DNA of 64,000 nucleotides from contig JAZNWU010000018.1 in the NCBI GenBank assembly GCA_045593555.1, positions 62,001 to 126,000 on the forward strand, given 5' to 3'. Shown piece by piece: positions 15,840 to 23,434 of this stretch (within the stretch, counting starts at the first letter, position 1; each line of letters starts with the position of its first letter). This DNA comes from Fimenecus sp045593555. GTDB taxonomy: Bacteria; Bacillota; Clostridia; Oscillospirales; Acutalibacteraceae. Below the pieces are notes generated by a model that worked only from the letters and a program-made list of their open reading frames with translations, searched no databases and was not told the origin of the DNA. Position numbers and translations under genes: made by a program.

Positions 15840-17312
15840 ATGATTACGCTAGAAGAATATCAGCAGATTCAAGAATACAAAGCAAACGGTGTAAGTATTA
15901 TACAAACATCTAAATGCTTAAACATTACCGAATGGAATGTTCGTAGTTGGTGGAATCGAAGTGAGGATGACCTTGAAGAGTACTTAAACAAGCAGCTCTA
16001 TTCCTTTGACAACTATCGTCAGTACATTATTGAACTGATTAAGAAATGTCCACAGATTAGTAACACAAATGTGATGTCACGGTTACAAGAAGATTTTCCT
16101 GACTTTGATGCAAAGAAATCAACATTTCTACGGTATATGAAAAATCTTCGTGCTCAAACTGGAATTGGTTCAGCGAAGACTATTAGAGCCATACGTGAGG
16201 AACAACCACCAGGATATGAGGCACAGGTTGATTTTGGTGAGTTCAAGATGCGAAATATGTATGGTAAAGAAACCAGGGTGTATTTCTTTTGTATGATACT
16301 TTCATATAGCAGAATGAAATATGTTTACTTCTCGCCAGACCCGTTCACAACAAAAACTGCTATTGAAGCTCATAAGTATGCTTTCAAATACTTTGGAGGA
16401 CGACCACAAGTGATTGTCTATGACCAAGCAAGAGTTTTTGTAATAAGTGAAAATTACGGTAATATCATCTTTGTGAAAGAGTTTGACTCATTTATTAAAG
16501 AAGCTGGATTTTCAGTTTTTCTTTGTAAGGGATATAACCCTCAAACTAAAGGTAAAGTTGAAAATACGGTTAAAGTCGTCAAACGAGGCTTTCTTGACGG
16601 AAGAACCTATTATGGCATCGACCGACTCAACTGTGATTGCTTAAATTGGCTTGATAGAACAGGGAATAACATCATTAACCATTATACTAAAAGGACACCA
16701 AGAGAGTTATTCCCTGCAGATAACAAAGCACTTATAAAAGTACACTTTGAGGACAAGCCACAACCACAGGTATTAACAGTTATGAAAGGGGTTATTGTAT
16801 ACCGTGATAATCGTTATGAAATACCTCACGAACTTGTTAAGGATGGAGATAGAATACGTGTTGAAATACAAGAGGATACCTTGATTTTCTATCTTGCACT
16901 CACTAATGAAATGGTTTGTAAGCACAAATTATGTCTTGATGTAGGTAATACAATTAAACTACCTAAAAAGCGACTTCAAAAACATGCTATCGAGAGTGAA
17001 CTCACTCGGTTTTACAAGGACAATCCTCTGGCGCTTGAGTTCATTCAGTTGTTAAAAATCAAAAGTCCAAGGTATACAATTCAACAACTCAAGCTACTTA
17101 AAAAGATTTCCTCGTATTACACAGAAAGTCAAATGAATCAAGCATTTAAATTCTGTTTAGACAGTAACGAATGCACCACTTTTGAATTATCATCTTTCTT
17201 ACTATACAAATACGGTAAAGATTCTTTTATGGATGGCTCTCGAAGTGGAATGACAAGACATATAAAACGAAGCAGAGAAATACAGGAGGCCTTTAACGAT
17301 GAATGTTTCTGA
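15840..17312 (+). CDS. istA: IS21-family transposase IstA
   Basis: This is a 490-residue transposase. An N-terminal helix-turn-helix (about residues 10-45, with ITEWNVRSWW) is followed by an RNase H-like catalytic core with D131 (QVDFGE), D195 (VYDQAR) and E241 (KGKVENTVK), the DDE triad with the expected IS21 layout. The C-terminal part (about 300-490) is the Mu-transposase-like beta barrel and tail. The gene has an AGGAGG site and overlaps istB by 14 nt, the usual IS21 coupling. It looks full length and intact, so the element may still be active, provided its ends are present. A 100-bp segment of this gene recurs at 20197-20296. Confidence 0.95.
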   Translation: MITLEEYQQIQEYKANGVSIIQTSKCLNITEWNVRSWWNRSEDDLEEYLNKQLYSFDNYRQYIIELIKKCPQISNTNVMSRLQEDFPDFDAKKSTFLRYMKNLRAQTGIGSAKTIRAIREEQPPGYEAQVDFGEFKMRNMYGKETRVYFFCMILSYSRMKYVYFSPDPFTTKTAIEAHKYAFKYFGGRPQVIVYDQARVFVISENYGNIIFVKEFDSFIKEAGFSVFLCKGYNPQTKGKVENTVKVVKRGFLDGRTYYGIDRLNCDCLNWLDRTGNNIINHYTKRTPRELFPADNKALIKVHFEDKPQPQVLTVMKGVIVYRDNRYEIPHELVKDGDRIRVEIQEDTLIFYLALTNEMVCKHKLCLDVGNTIKLPKKRLQKHAIESELTRFYKDNPLALEFIQLLKIKSPRYTIQQLKLLKKISSYYTESQMNQAFKFCLDSNECTTFELSSFLLYKYGKDSFMDGSRSGMTRHIKRSREIQEAFNDECF

Positions 17313-17955
17313 TGTATTGAATCTTGCAAGAGAATTAAATCTCACTCATATTGCAAATGGCAAAGTGGACCTTTCAAACGAACGCATTTCAAACCTTGAT
17401 TATCTCTACACCGTTTTGCAAGATGAACTTATGATGCGCCATAAAGAAAAAGTAAATCGTCACACAAAAAGAAGTCGCCTACCCGACAGACATTTTGACG
17501 ATAGTGACTTATCATCAGGTCTTAAGTGGCAACTTGATAGAATCATGAGTTTCGATTTCAAAACCGAGCATCAAAATCTTTTTATAATCGGTAAATGTTG
17601 TAAAGGGAAAACAAGCCTAGCAGTAGACATTTCACTCCAAGCAATTGAACAAGGTGCAATGGCTGTTTATGTAACATTTGAAGAATTAATCAAATGTGCA
17701 GATAAGAAAAAGCACCCTTGGAGATATCTTATTGAAAGTGATGTTGTTGTAATAGATGAATTGTTTTACACAACACCAACAGAGGAAGAATTATTTATCT
17801 TCTATAAAACAATAATGCGTCTCAATGAAGAACGCAGTCTCATTTTAATATCAAACAGAGACTTACCTATGTGGTATGAAATGAGAGCAGATAGACATGT
17901 GATTGAAACATTGTTATCAAGACTCAGTCACGACTCACAGATAATCTATCTATAA
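17299..17955 (+). CDS. istB: IS21 helper ATPase IstB
   Basis: This is a 218-residue AAA+ ATPase that assembles on target DNA and activates IstA. Walker A is G98-KCCKG-K104-T105 and Walker B is VVVIDE (about residues 150-155), followed by a sensor-like ILISNRD. It is somewhat shorter than typical IstB (about 250), with a compact N-terminal domain. The start ATG 17299 lies inside the 3' end of istA after GGAGG. The two Cys in the P-loop are an unusual variant but keep the GxxxxGKT spacing. Confidence 0.9.
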   Translation: MNVSDVLNLARELNLTHIANGKVDLSNERISNLDYLYTVLQDELMMRHKEKVNRHTKRSRLPDRHFDDSDLSSGLKWQLDRIMSFDFKTEHQNLFIIGKCCKGKTSLAVDISLQAIEQGAMAVYVTFEELIKCADKKKHPWRYLIESDVVVIDELFYTTPTEEELFIFYKTIMRLNEERSLILISNRDLPMWYEMRADRHVIETLLSRLSHDSQIIYL

Positions 17956-18132
17956 AACTTAAAAAGTCTATTCATATAAAACATTGTATGAATTATAACT
18001 TATTATTAATTAAATAGAAAACAAGACATTTTATGTGTTTCAAATATATTAAAGGAATCTCATGATGAGCGTGAGAAACTTTTTCCCAAACCCCTGGGGC
18101 ACCTGACATCTCTGTGTGCAAATGGGTATCTG

Positions 18133-18170
18133 CAGCGGCGCGGGGCGTTGTGTTGATTTTCGCAAAAGTT
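18133..18170 (+). repeat. 38-bp IS-end repeat, copy A
   Basis: This sequence is identical to 20361-20398. It starts CAGCGGCGCGGGGCG and ends TTTTCGCAAAAGTT. The preceding 50-60 bp are also related between the copies but diverged. In both copies the sequence right after it is the middle of a protein-coding frame, consistent with the outer edge of an inserted element. Confidence 0.85.
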
Positions 18171-18367
18171 GGTGGGTATGTTTCTATTACGATAACCAAA
18201 AGAGACCAATAAAATTTGAAGGAGACCGTGCCTACCCGTACAACTTTCATGACTTAAGCGAGTTATTAAACCTTCTACCGATTGATGTACCAGAAGATGT
18301 ACGCTTGGCACAAATTGAAAAAGATAGGCAAAAGGAAGCCCTCGCCAAGGAGCTACAAACTGCCTGA
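18171..18367 (+). pseudogene. 5'-truncated gene fragment next to the IS end
   Basis: A frame running straight out of the IS-end repeat encodes about 65 residues (from WWVCFYYDNQKRPI to KELQTA) and stops at 18367. It has no start codon or ribosome site of its own outside the repeat. It looks like the C-terminus of a protein whose front was removed by the insertion. The family is not recognised; the fragment has a short acidic helix-rich end. It lies 23 bp before the sigma factor gene and was probably once in the same operon. Confidence 0.6.
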
Positions 18368-18390
18368 AATAGTAAAGGGGCGTAAGAACT

Positions 18391-19245
18391 ATGCAATACA
18401 CAGACACTATGACACAGTATATTGAAGATATTAATAAGATTAAAAGATTAACTGCAGCAGAGGAATATGACCTTGCAGTTGAAATGCGGAACGGAAATAA
18501 GAAAGCAAGAGAACGTTTTATTGAAGCTAACTTATATCTTGTGGTTTCAATGAGCAAATCATATAAGACTTATGGAGTATCTTATGAGGATATGTTCCAG
18601 GAAGGTGTCTGTGGATTGATTAAGGCAGTTGATACTTACAATCCAATAAAAGCTATTCGTTTTATGAACTACGCACATCTTGTGATTAGAAGACACGTTG
18701 AGCTTCGCCTTGCGGCTAATATAAGTGTTTTATCCATCCCAACCCATACGAACTATGAAATGGCAAAAATCATAAGAACCCAACACAGGCTCAAAGACAT
18801 GATGGATGCAGAACCAACGGTTGATGAAATTGCAGAGATTACTTGCATACCAGAAGAAAAGGTCAAAAAGGTTTTATGTATGATAGCCCCTCCAATTGAC
18901 ATTGATGAGGAAATAGAAGATGACCTTTATTTGAGAGATTGCATACCAAATGACGAAGAAGAGGTCCTTGAATCTTATGCAGATACGGTATTCAAGAATA
19001 AAGCCATTAAGGATTGGTTGCTATTGCTTACTCCAAGAGAACAAGATGTGATGCGAAAGTACTATGGTTTGGATGGCAAGGAACCTATGACCTTTAGAGA
19101 GATAAGTGAAATATACCACTGTACCACCGAGTACATAAGGTCAATAAGAAACAAGGCAATCAAGCGCATTTCCGATAAAATCGACTTATATAGACGGCAA
19201 GGAAACACCTGTATAATTGATTTGTACAACACGCAAATAGCATAA
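18391..19245 (+). CDS. sigma-70-family factor of the accessory element
   Basis: This is a 284-residue sigma-70 protein with regions 1.2/2 (LTAAEEYDLAVEMRNGN, then NLYLVVSMSKSYKTYG, YEDMFQEGVCGLIKAVDTYN and IRFMNYAHLVIRRHVE), region 3 (about 130-175) and region 4 with LTPREQDVMRKYYGLDG and an HTH (MTFREISEIYHCTTEYIRSI). It lacks the long N-terminal acidic region of the housekeeping sigma and keeps an RpoD-like core, as in plasmid- or conjugative-element sigma factors. AAGGGGCG serves as ribosome site. Its targets may be promoters of the element. A terminator follows directly. Confidence 0.9.
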   Translation: MQYTDTMTQYIEDINKIKRLTAAEEYDLAVEMRNGNKKARERFIEANLYLVVSMSKSYKTYGVSYEDMFQEGVCGLIKAVDTYNPIKAIRFMNYAHLVIRRHVELRLAANISVLSIPTHTNYEMAKIIRTQHRLKDMMDAEPTVDEIAEITCIPEEKVKKVLCMIAPPIDIDEEIEDDLYLRDCIPNDEEEVLESYADTVFKNKAIKDWLLLLTPREQDVMRKYYGLDGKEPMTFREISEIYHCTTEYIRSIRNKAIKRISDKIDLYRRQGNTCIIDLYNTQIA

Positions 19246-19250
19246 ATGCT

Positions 19251-19288
19251 ACCCCGCCTGAAGAGTGCTTTCAAGTGGGGTTGTTTTT
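19251..19288 (+). terminator. terminator of the sigma factor gene
   Basis: ACCCCGCCTGAA (19251-19262) pairs with TTCAAGTGGGGT (19270-19281) with one mismatch and one G-T pair, followed by TTGTTTTT. Its T tract overlaps the -35 box of the next promoter. Confidence 0.8.
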
Positions 19289-19309
19289 AGGTTATTGGAG
19301 TGGTATAAT
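19281..19309 (+). promoter_or_regulatory. promoter of the HEPN gene
   Basis: TTGTTT (19281-19286), a 17-bp spacer and TATAAT (19304-19309) lie about 35 bp before the start codon. Confidence 0.7.
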
Positions 19310-19343
19310 TGATTTGTTAATTGGAAGCAGAAGGAATGATTAA

Positions 19344-19763
19344 ATGGATAGAAATAGGTTCAAGTTAATACATAGTGAACTAATCCAACAAGTTCAATGT
19401 GTAGAAAACAATTTGAAAATAATCTATGCTGCAATGCTCAAAGGAAACTTTAAGAATAATTTAAGGTCCGTTGAAAAGATGAACCTTGGAAAAATAGCAA
19501 GGGAACTTGAAAGTCTTGACAATAGTGATGATATGCCTGAGTTCACAGAAGAAGAATACAACACCATAGATGAAATCCGAGAAATAAGAAACTATTGGTG
19601 TCATCAATGCTATTTGGATTTTGTGTATATTGAAAATAATTATGAGCGTGAGAGGGCATTTCAAAAAGTTGCTGAAAGATTACATTATGATGAATTTAGA
19701 ACATATGACTTGTTTGAGAAAACCGAAGAAATGCGTCGTTTTATTATGGAAAAATATAGATAA
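19344..19763 (+). CDS. HEPN-motif protein, possible RNase
   Basis: This is a 139-residue, all-helical protein. Residues 82-87 read RNYWCH, giving the Rx4H motif (R82, polar N83, H87) that forms the active site of HEPN-domain ribonucleases. The motif sits at the start of a long helix, as in that family. Two long charged helices precede it and one follows. HEPN proteins occur as toxins with MNT-type antitoxins, in abortive-infection systems and in CRISPR effectors; no nucleotidyltransferase antitoxin gene is next to it. It has its own promoter and AAGGA site. The call rests on the motif and helical pattern only. Confidence 0.6.
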   Translation: MDRNRFKLIHSELIQQVQCVENNLKIIYAAMLKGNFKNNLRSVEKMNLGKIARELESLDNSDDMPEFTEEEYNTIDEIREIRNYWCHQCYLDFVYIENNYERERAFQKVAERLHYDEFRTYDLFEKTEEMRRFIMEKYR

Positions 19764-19789
19764 AAAATTCAAGTAATTTTGTAAATCTA

Positions 19790-19819
19790 TTGAAAAGAAT
19801 ATAGGCAATTTGGTATAAT
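19790..19819 (+). promoter_or_regulatory. promoter in front of the TGCAACC repeat region
   Basis: TTGAAA (19790-19795), an 18-bp spacer and a perfect TATAAT (19814-19819). No protein gene follows; a terminator ends the region at 20157. Confidence 0.7.
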
Positions 19820-19883
19820 ACTTATAGATAAATAGGCAATAAAGCGTTGTGGGAAGATGCCAAAAAACGCCTATTTTACAGGT

Positions 19884-20014
19884 TGCAACCACCGATTAGA
19901 AAATGCAACCATCACTCAACCAAGGCGAGAAAACCAAAAAAGTTTTGCAACCACCAAACGGAAATTGCAACCTTGCCTTAATTTTGAAAATGGTTATAAA
20001 TCGAATTTGCAACC
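19884..20014 (+). repeat. five phased TGCAACC direct repeats
   Basis: TGCAACC occurs at 19884, 19904, 19946, 19966 and 20008, giving steps of exactly 20, 42, 20 and 42 bp, that is a 62-bp period. The first two units share TGCAACCACC, then GAAA, then a second TGCAACC. Steps near 2 and 4 helical turns place the repeats on one face of DNA, as expected for iterons. Confidence 0.8.
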
Positions 20015-20123
20015 CCTTGGAAAATTGTATTAAATGATAAGGGGTTAGACATTAGACCATTTTTGGTTGATACAACACCCAAATTCGGGTGACAACCTAA
20101 CTACTCAACCAAAGATACAAAGA

Positions 20124-20157
20124 AAAGCCCTTTTGCTAAGGGGCTTTCTTTTTTTGA
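20124..20157 (+). terminator. terminator
   Basis: AAAGCCC pairs with GGGCTTT, extended by weak pairs, followed by CTTTTTTTG. It is the only termination signal after the promoter at 19790. Confidence 0.85.
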
Positions 20158-20196
20158 GTAATTAGCGTTTTTAAGCAAACCACAATAATCTTACGC

Positions 20197-20398
20197 TTTC
20201 CTCGTATTACACAGAAAGCCAAATGAATCAAGCATTTAAATTCTGTTTAGACAGTAATGAATGCACCACTTTTGAATTATCGTCTTTCTTGCTATATGGG
20301 TGGAAATTTCACCCCTTGGGGGTGGGGCACATAAAATCTCTGTGCAAAAACAGGTGCGGACAGCGGCGCGGGGCGTTGTGTTGATTTTCGCAAAAGTT
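20197..20398 (+). pseudogene. remnant of a second IS21 copy
   Basis: Bases 20197-20296 match istA 17107-17206 at 96 of 100 positions by direct comparison. They are followed, after a diverged stretch, by the 38-bp IS-end repeat at 20361-20398. The rest of istA, all of istB and the left end are missing, so this is an internally deleted copy in the same orientation as the intact element. The sigma factor and HEPN genes lie between the two copies. Confidence 0.85.
20361..20398 (+). repeat. 38-bp IS-end repeat, copy B
   Basis: Identical to 18133-18170. The following base begins a different truncated gene from the one at copy A, so the repeat marks the element edge at two separate insertion points. 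Confidence 0.85.
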
Positions 20399-20600
20399 AA
20401 ATGAATTAGTTACTCAACGTGATAGCCACACTCTATCATTCTTTGGTCTTGAAAACGCATCTGACAAAGAATTGAAAAACTGTGATGCAAATAACCTTGA
20501 AAAGTTGCCTTTGGTAAAAGATTTTGAAGCAGATTTCAAGCCGACCGAACCAATATACGACAAATGGAATGTGTATCACCTTGATTACGATAATTGTTAA
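20399..20600 (+). pseudogene. 5'-truncated gene fragment after IS-end copy B
   Basis: An open frame of about 67 codons (residues such as LSFFGLENASDKELKNC and IYDKWNVYHLDYDNC) runs from the IS edge to TAA at 20598-20600 with no start codon or ribosome site. It is the C-terminal end of an unrecognised acidic protein whose 5' part was lost. It is followed within 20 bp by a short intact-looking gene. Confidence 0.6.
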
Positions 20601-20617
20601 TGTGAGTAGTGAAAAAT

Positions 20618-20767
20618 ATGGACAATCCAATTGATACTATTATCAATGGAATTATCAGTGACCTTAAAAAAGATGGTTTCTCTGACAAAGACATTGAAAT
20701 GGCCGTGGCAACTGCGAGAAAGCACTATGAAGCTTTCCTAGGCAGGCCAAAAAAAATCAAAAAATAA
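20618..20767 (+). CDS. small hypothetical protein (49 aa)
   Basis: ATG 20618 (or GTG 20609) opens a frame of 49 codons. The peptide (starting MDNPIDTIINGIISDLKKDG) is helical and ends in the basic tail GRPKKIKK. No good ribosome site precedes it, so it may be translated by coupling with the gene that was truncated upstream. The next frame starts 20 bp later behind GGAGGTGG at 20788 but stops after 15 codons. This cluster looks like the leftover of a mobile-element operon. Confidence 0.45.
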   Translation: MDNPIDTIINGIISDLKKDGFSDKDIEMAVATARKHYEAFLGRPKKIKK

Positions 20768-21013
20768 AAAGGAGGTGGATAACGAAGATGACGAGAATTT
20801 TGGTTTCTATTGATTATGGTGATGATAATCCCTAAAGAATGGAGAGTTATGGAAATAAGCTTACCACCTGAACTTGATGAAGTTTACAATTATGCTGTAA
20901 AGCATAAATACGCACCTTCTTCAAGCAAAGCGTTAAAGTTTTTTATATAAAAATGCAGAAAACCATTTCATTTATCAATTATTTGTGTTAAAATTCTGCA
21001 CGGAGGTAATTTT
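20768..21013 (+). other. decayed element end and leader of the next gene
   Basis: There is a perfect ribosome site (20771-20778) followed by ATG 20788, but the frame ends after 15 codons at 20835. A further 33-codon frame at 20849-20950 (MEISLPPELDEVYNYAVKHK) may be the rest of a frameshifted gene. Neither is convincing as a functional gene. The leader of the transporter gene with ACGGAGG follows. Confidence 0.5.
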
Positions 21014-23176
21014 ATGGAAAATGAAAGCAATTCAAATGTTATATCAAAAGCAAAAAATTTAATAAATACTGCAAAAACTTATTGGCACACTCCCCCAAAG
21101 GGAAATTATATTCCATATAAAGAAGTGGCAAGCTTAAGTGGTGCCGGATTCGGTGTTCACTGGACAACTCTTCTTTCATCTACAATAGGTCTTAATGCGG
21201 GTAACTTTCTTGTTGGTGCAAGTATAGGTCTTGAACCTATGGATTTGCAAATTATGCTTAATATTGCAAACATCATAGGTATTCCTATCGGTATTTTCCG
21301 TGCATGGTATTACGACAACCACAACCTAAAGGGCGGAAAATTCTTGCCTTTCATAAGATTGACAAGTTTTCCTATTGTTCTTATTTCGCTTCTTTTTGTA
21401 TGGCTTCCGTATGAGCATTTTGAATACTCAACAAAAGTCATTGTTGTCTGGTTTATGTATTTCTTCCTGAGTTTCTTCTCAGGTTTTTACAGCGAAAGCT
21501 ATACATATTTCCAACAGATTATAAGTCCTGATGCACAAGAACGAGCGACGGTTATGAGCATTTCTCAGGTTGTTTATTCTCTTGCTCCTACAATTACAGG
21601 CTTCCTTCTTCCGACCCTTGCGGCACTCACCTGGGGTAATAATAACATCTGGACTTACAGAATAATTTATCCTATCTTTACAATTGTCGGTCTTATTATC
21701 AGCACTGTTTTCTTCCGCAAGGTAAAGGAACGTCTTGTTCTTCCTCGAAGAAAACCCGAACCTGTAAGAATGCTTGATGCAATCCGTGAAGTTGCAAAGA
21801 ATAAATATTATTGGATTATTCAGGCTGCAGGTTGGGTTGTATTTCTCGAATCAGGATATGGTGTTATTCTTGGCTGGTCTTTCGTTTATGCAAACGGCGG
21901 TGATTACGAAAAGTTCTACGGTCTTGCTACTACCATTATAGGCAATGCGTCATTATGGTCAATGTTATTGGCTCCTCTTGCTATAAAGAAGATGGGTAAG
22001 AGAAATCTCCTGATTACCGCAAACTCAATCAACATTGTTGTTCTTATGGTTTTATATTTTGTTTATAAGAACATTCTGCTTGTTTGTGTTCTCTGGTATT
22101 TTAATACATTCATAAATACCTTCTGGAATATTGTTCAGCATAACATAAGTGCTGATATGAGAGACTATCACCAATGGAAAACAGGCGTCAGAGTTGACGG
22201 ACTTTTCGGACCTTTAGGAATGATAGGAACTGTAATCGGTCTCTTTACCGGTATGGTTTATCCTGCAATATACGAAAAAATGGGACTTAAAAGTGACTAC
22301 AACATTCTCTATGATGACAATATGAGAAATAATCTTTTTGAGGTTCTCATTCTCTTCTCTGCTTTTGGTGCTTTACTGAATCTCATTCCGTTCATTTTCT
22401 ATGACTTAACGGAAAACAAGCACAAAGCATATATTCACGTTCTGAAAATTCGTGCTATGTTTGAAAATCACGCATTGGGCGTTCTTGAAGACGGCGAACT
22501 TGAAGAAACTATGGAAATCATTCACGAAGCTCAAGAGCTTTTCGAAAAAGAAAAACTTGTTATTGACAAAACTGCTCTTAACGAAGCAAAACAGCTTCCG
22601 CACAAGACTAAAGACGAAAAGCAAATCCGCAAAGAGGCAATCAAAAAAGCAAAAGCAGAAATTCAGAAAGTCAAGGAAACTAATCTTGCAATTGAACGCT
22701 CTGCTATCATTATGGAGGATGTCAATAAGTTCTCAGGTGAAGTGGGCAGGGCAAAAATTATGCAGGCACAAAAAGACGTAGAAAAAGATATGCTTCACTA
22801 TTACGAAGATGTTGCCGTTCAGATGAGAGTTGCTAAAAATCTTCCTAAAAAGACTGCGACAGAAAAAGCAATTCGTGCTGATGCAATTAAAAATGTGCGA
22901 ATTAAGAAGGAATCTGCAGCTCTTATCAAGAAATATGGTATTGATAACATTAAGGTTCCTGATGAATCTGTCAAAGAAGAGCTTCTTAACCGCGAAACTC
23001 ACGGATTTGTTGAAAGCTTAAAGGTTAAACAAGAACTTCGTGCTTATCTTAAATATGCATCTGTTTATGCAAGAGTTATCAAGCCATATACAGAAGCAAA
23101 AATTCTTCTTACTCAAGCCGAGAATTATACACATTACGAAGAACTTGAACGAGAATACGTTTCATTAAAAAACTAA
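21014..23176 (+). CDS. GPH-type MFS transporter with long cytoplasmic tail
   Basis: This is a 720-residue protein. Residues 1-465 form about 12 membrane helices of the glycoside-pentoside-hexuronide (GPH) cation symporter type, with the characteristic D-M-R-D-Y-x-x-x-x-T-G loop (ISADMRDYHQWKTG) in the second half. Residues 470-720 are a highly charged, Lys/Glu-rich helical extension predicted to be cytoplasmic and perhaps coiled-coil. Ordinary GPH permeases are about 450-500 residues and lack this tail. The gene has its own strong ribosome site and terminator. It likely imports a sugar or oligosaccharide; the tail might regulate or recruit a partner. Confidence 0.8.
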   Translation: MENESNSNVISKAKNLINTAKTYWHTPPKGNYIPYKEVASLSGAGFGVHWTTLLSSTIGLNAGNFLVGASIGLEPMDLQIMLNIANIIGIPIGIFRAWYYDNHNLKGGKFLPFIRLTSFPIVLISLLFVWLPYEHFEYSTKVIVVWFMYFFLSFFSGFYSESYTYFQQIISPDAQERATVMSISQVVYSLAPTITGFLLPTLAALTWGNNNIWTYRIIYPIFTIVGLIISTVFFRKVKERLVLPRRKPEPVRMLDAIREVAKNKYYWIIQAAGWVVFLESGYGVILGWSFVYANGGDYEKFYGLATTIIGNASLWSMLLAPLAIKKMGKRNLLITANSINIVVLMVLYFVYKNILLVCVLWYFNTFINTFWNIVQHNISADMRDYHQWKTGVRVDGLFGPLGMIGTVIGLFTGMVYPAIYEKMGLKSDYNILYDDNMRNNLFEVLILFSAFGALLNLIPFIFYDLTENKHKAYIHVLKIRAMFENHALGVLEDGELEETMEIIHEAQELFEKEKLVIDKTALNEAKQLPHKTKDEKQIRKEAIKKAKAEIQKVKETNLAIERSAIIMEDVNKFSGEVGRAKIMQAQKDVEKDMLHYYEDVAVQMRVAKNLPKKTATEKAIRADAIKNVRIKKESAALIKKYGIDNIKVPDESVKEELLNRETHGFVESLKVKQELRAYLKYASVYARVIKPYTEAKILLTQAENYTHYEELEREYVSLKN

Positions 23177-23190
23177 TAATGTCTATGAAA

Positions 23191-23227
23191 AAAATCCTTA
23201 TGATGAAAAGAGTCATAAGGATTTTTT
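23191..23227 (+). terminator. terminator of the GPH transporter gene
   Basis: A 13-bp perfect stem (23191-23203 with 23213-23225) is followed by a T run. Confidence 0.9.
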
Positions 23228-23384
23228 GTTTGCACCATTTAAGATAATCGTATTTAACGGCACAAGCTGAGAATCACAGGCAACAACAAACAAAGCATTA
23301 AAACTTCTTGCAACTTTACTGATAATAGGAATAATAGCCTTTACATTTTGAGCGTAATAAATATATTTAAAGAACAGATTTAAC

Positions 23385-23411
23385 GAAAAAGCAGACCAAA
23401 ACAGGTCTGCT
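23385..23411 (-). terminator. terminator of the large secreted protein gene
   Basis: AGCAGACC/GGTCTGCT (23390-23397 with 23404-23411) is followed on the minus strand by TTTTTCG. Confidence 0.85.
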
Positions 23412-23434
23412 TCTCTTTATATTATTTCTTAACA

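Larger units (their letters stand above)
15780..18170 (+). mobile_element. IS21-family insertion sequence (limits approximate)
   Basis: The element carries the overlapping istA and istB genes. The right limit is inferred from a 38-bp sequence (18133-18170) that recurs at 20361-20398 and in both places abuts a gene fragment lacking its 5' end. I could not find an inverted copy of that sequence upstream of istA, so the left limit (placed after the terminator at 15750) is a guess and the left end may be lost. The GC-rich patch at 18133-18150 stands out from the AT-rich surroundings. Confidence 0.7.
19826..20157 (+). ncRNA. candidate non-coding transcript with phased repeats
   Basis: A promoter (19790-19819) and a strong terminator (20124-20157) enclose about 330 bp with no open frame of note on either strand. 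The interval carries five TGCAACC direct repeats and a self-complementary GGTTGCAACC. It may be transcribed as a structured RNA of the accessory element, or be a protein-binding region such as an origin or transfer control site that happens to be transcribed. Sequence alone does not decide; I do not recognise a known RNA family. Confidence 0.4.

Noticed and set aside
17993..18250. Minus-strand frame of 85 codons across the IS right end
   Set aside because: It runs through the 38-bp IS-end repeat and into the antisense of a truncated gene; the open frame follows from the GC-rich patch and has no ribosome site.
18060..18557. Minus-strand frame of 165 codons
   Set aside because: It is antisense to the sigma factor start and the fragment before it; its codons and residues look random (many Ser, Tyr, Arg).
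19884..20014. CRISPR array
   Set aside because: The TGCAACC repeats are only 7 bp, spacers alternate between 13 and 35 bp, and there are no cas genes; the pattern fits iterons or an RNA better.
20849..20950. 33-codon frame before the GPH transporter
   Set aside because: No ribosome site and no recognisable family; described only as part of the decayed element end.
13764..21013. att site repeat of the tRNA-Pro 3' end
   Set aside because: I scanned for the T-arm and acceptor sequence downstream of the accessory region and did not see it; no integrase gene is present either.
23213..23380. Minus-strand open stretch of about 55 codons between the GPH transporter and the Ig-like protein
   Set aside because: It has no start codon and its stop lies in the transporter's terminator stem. 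It may be a gene relic but nothing identifies it.
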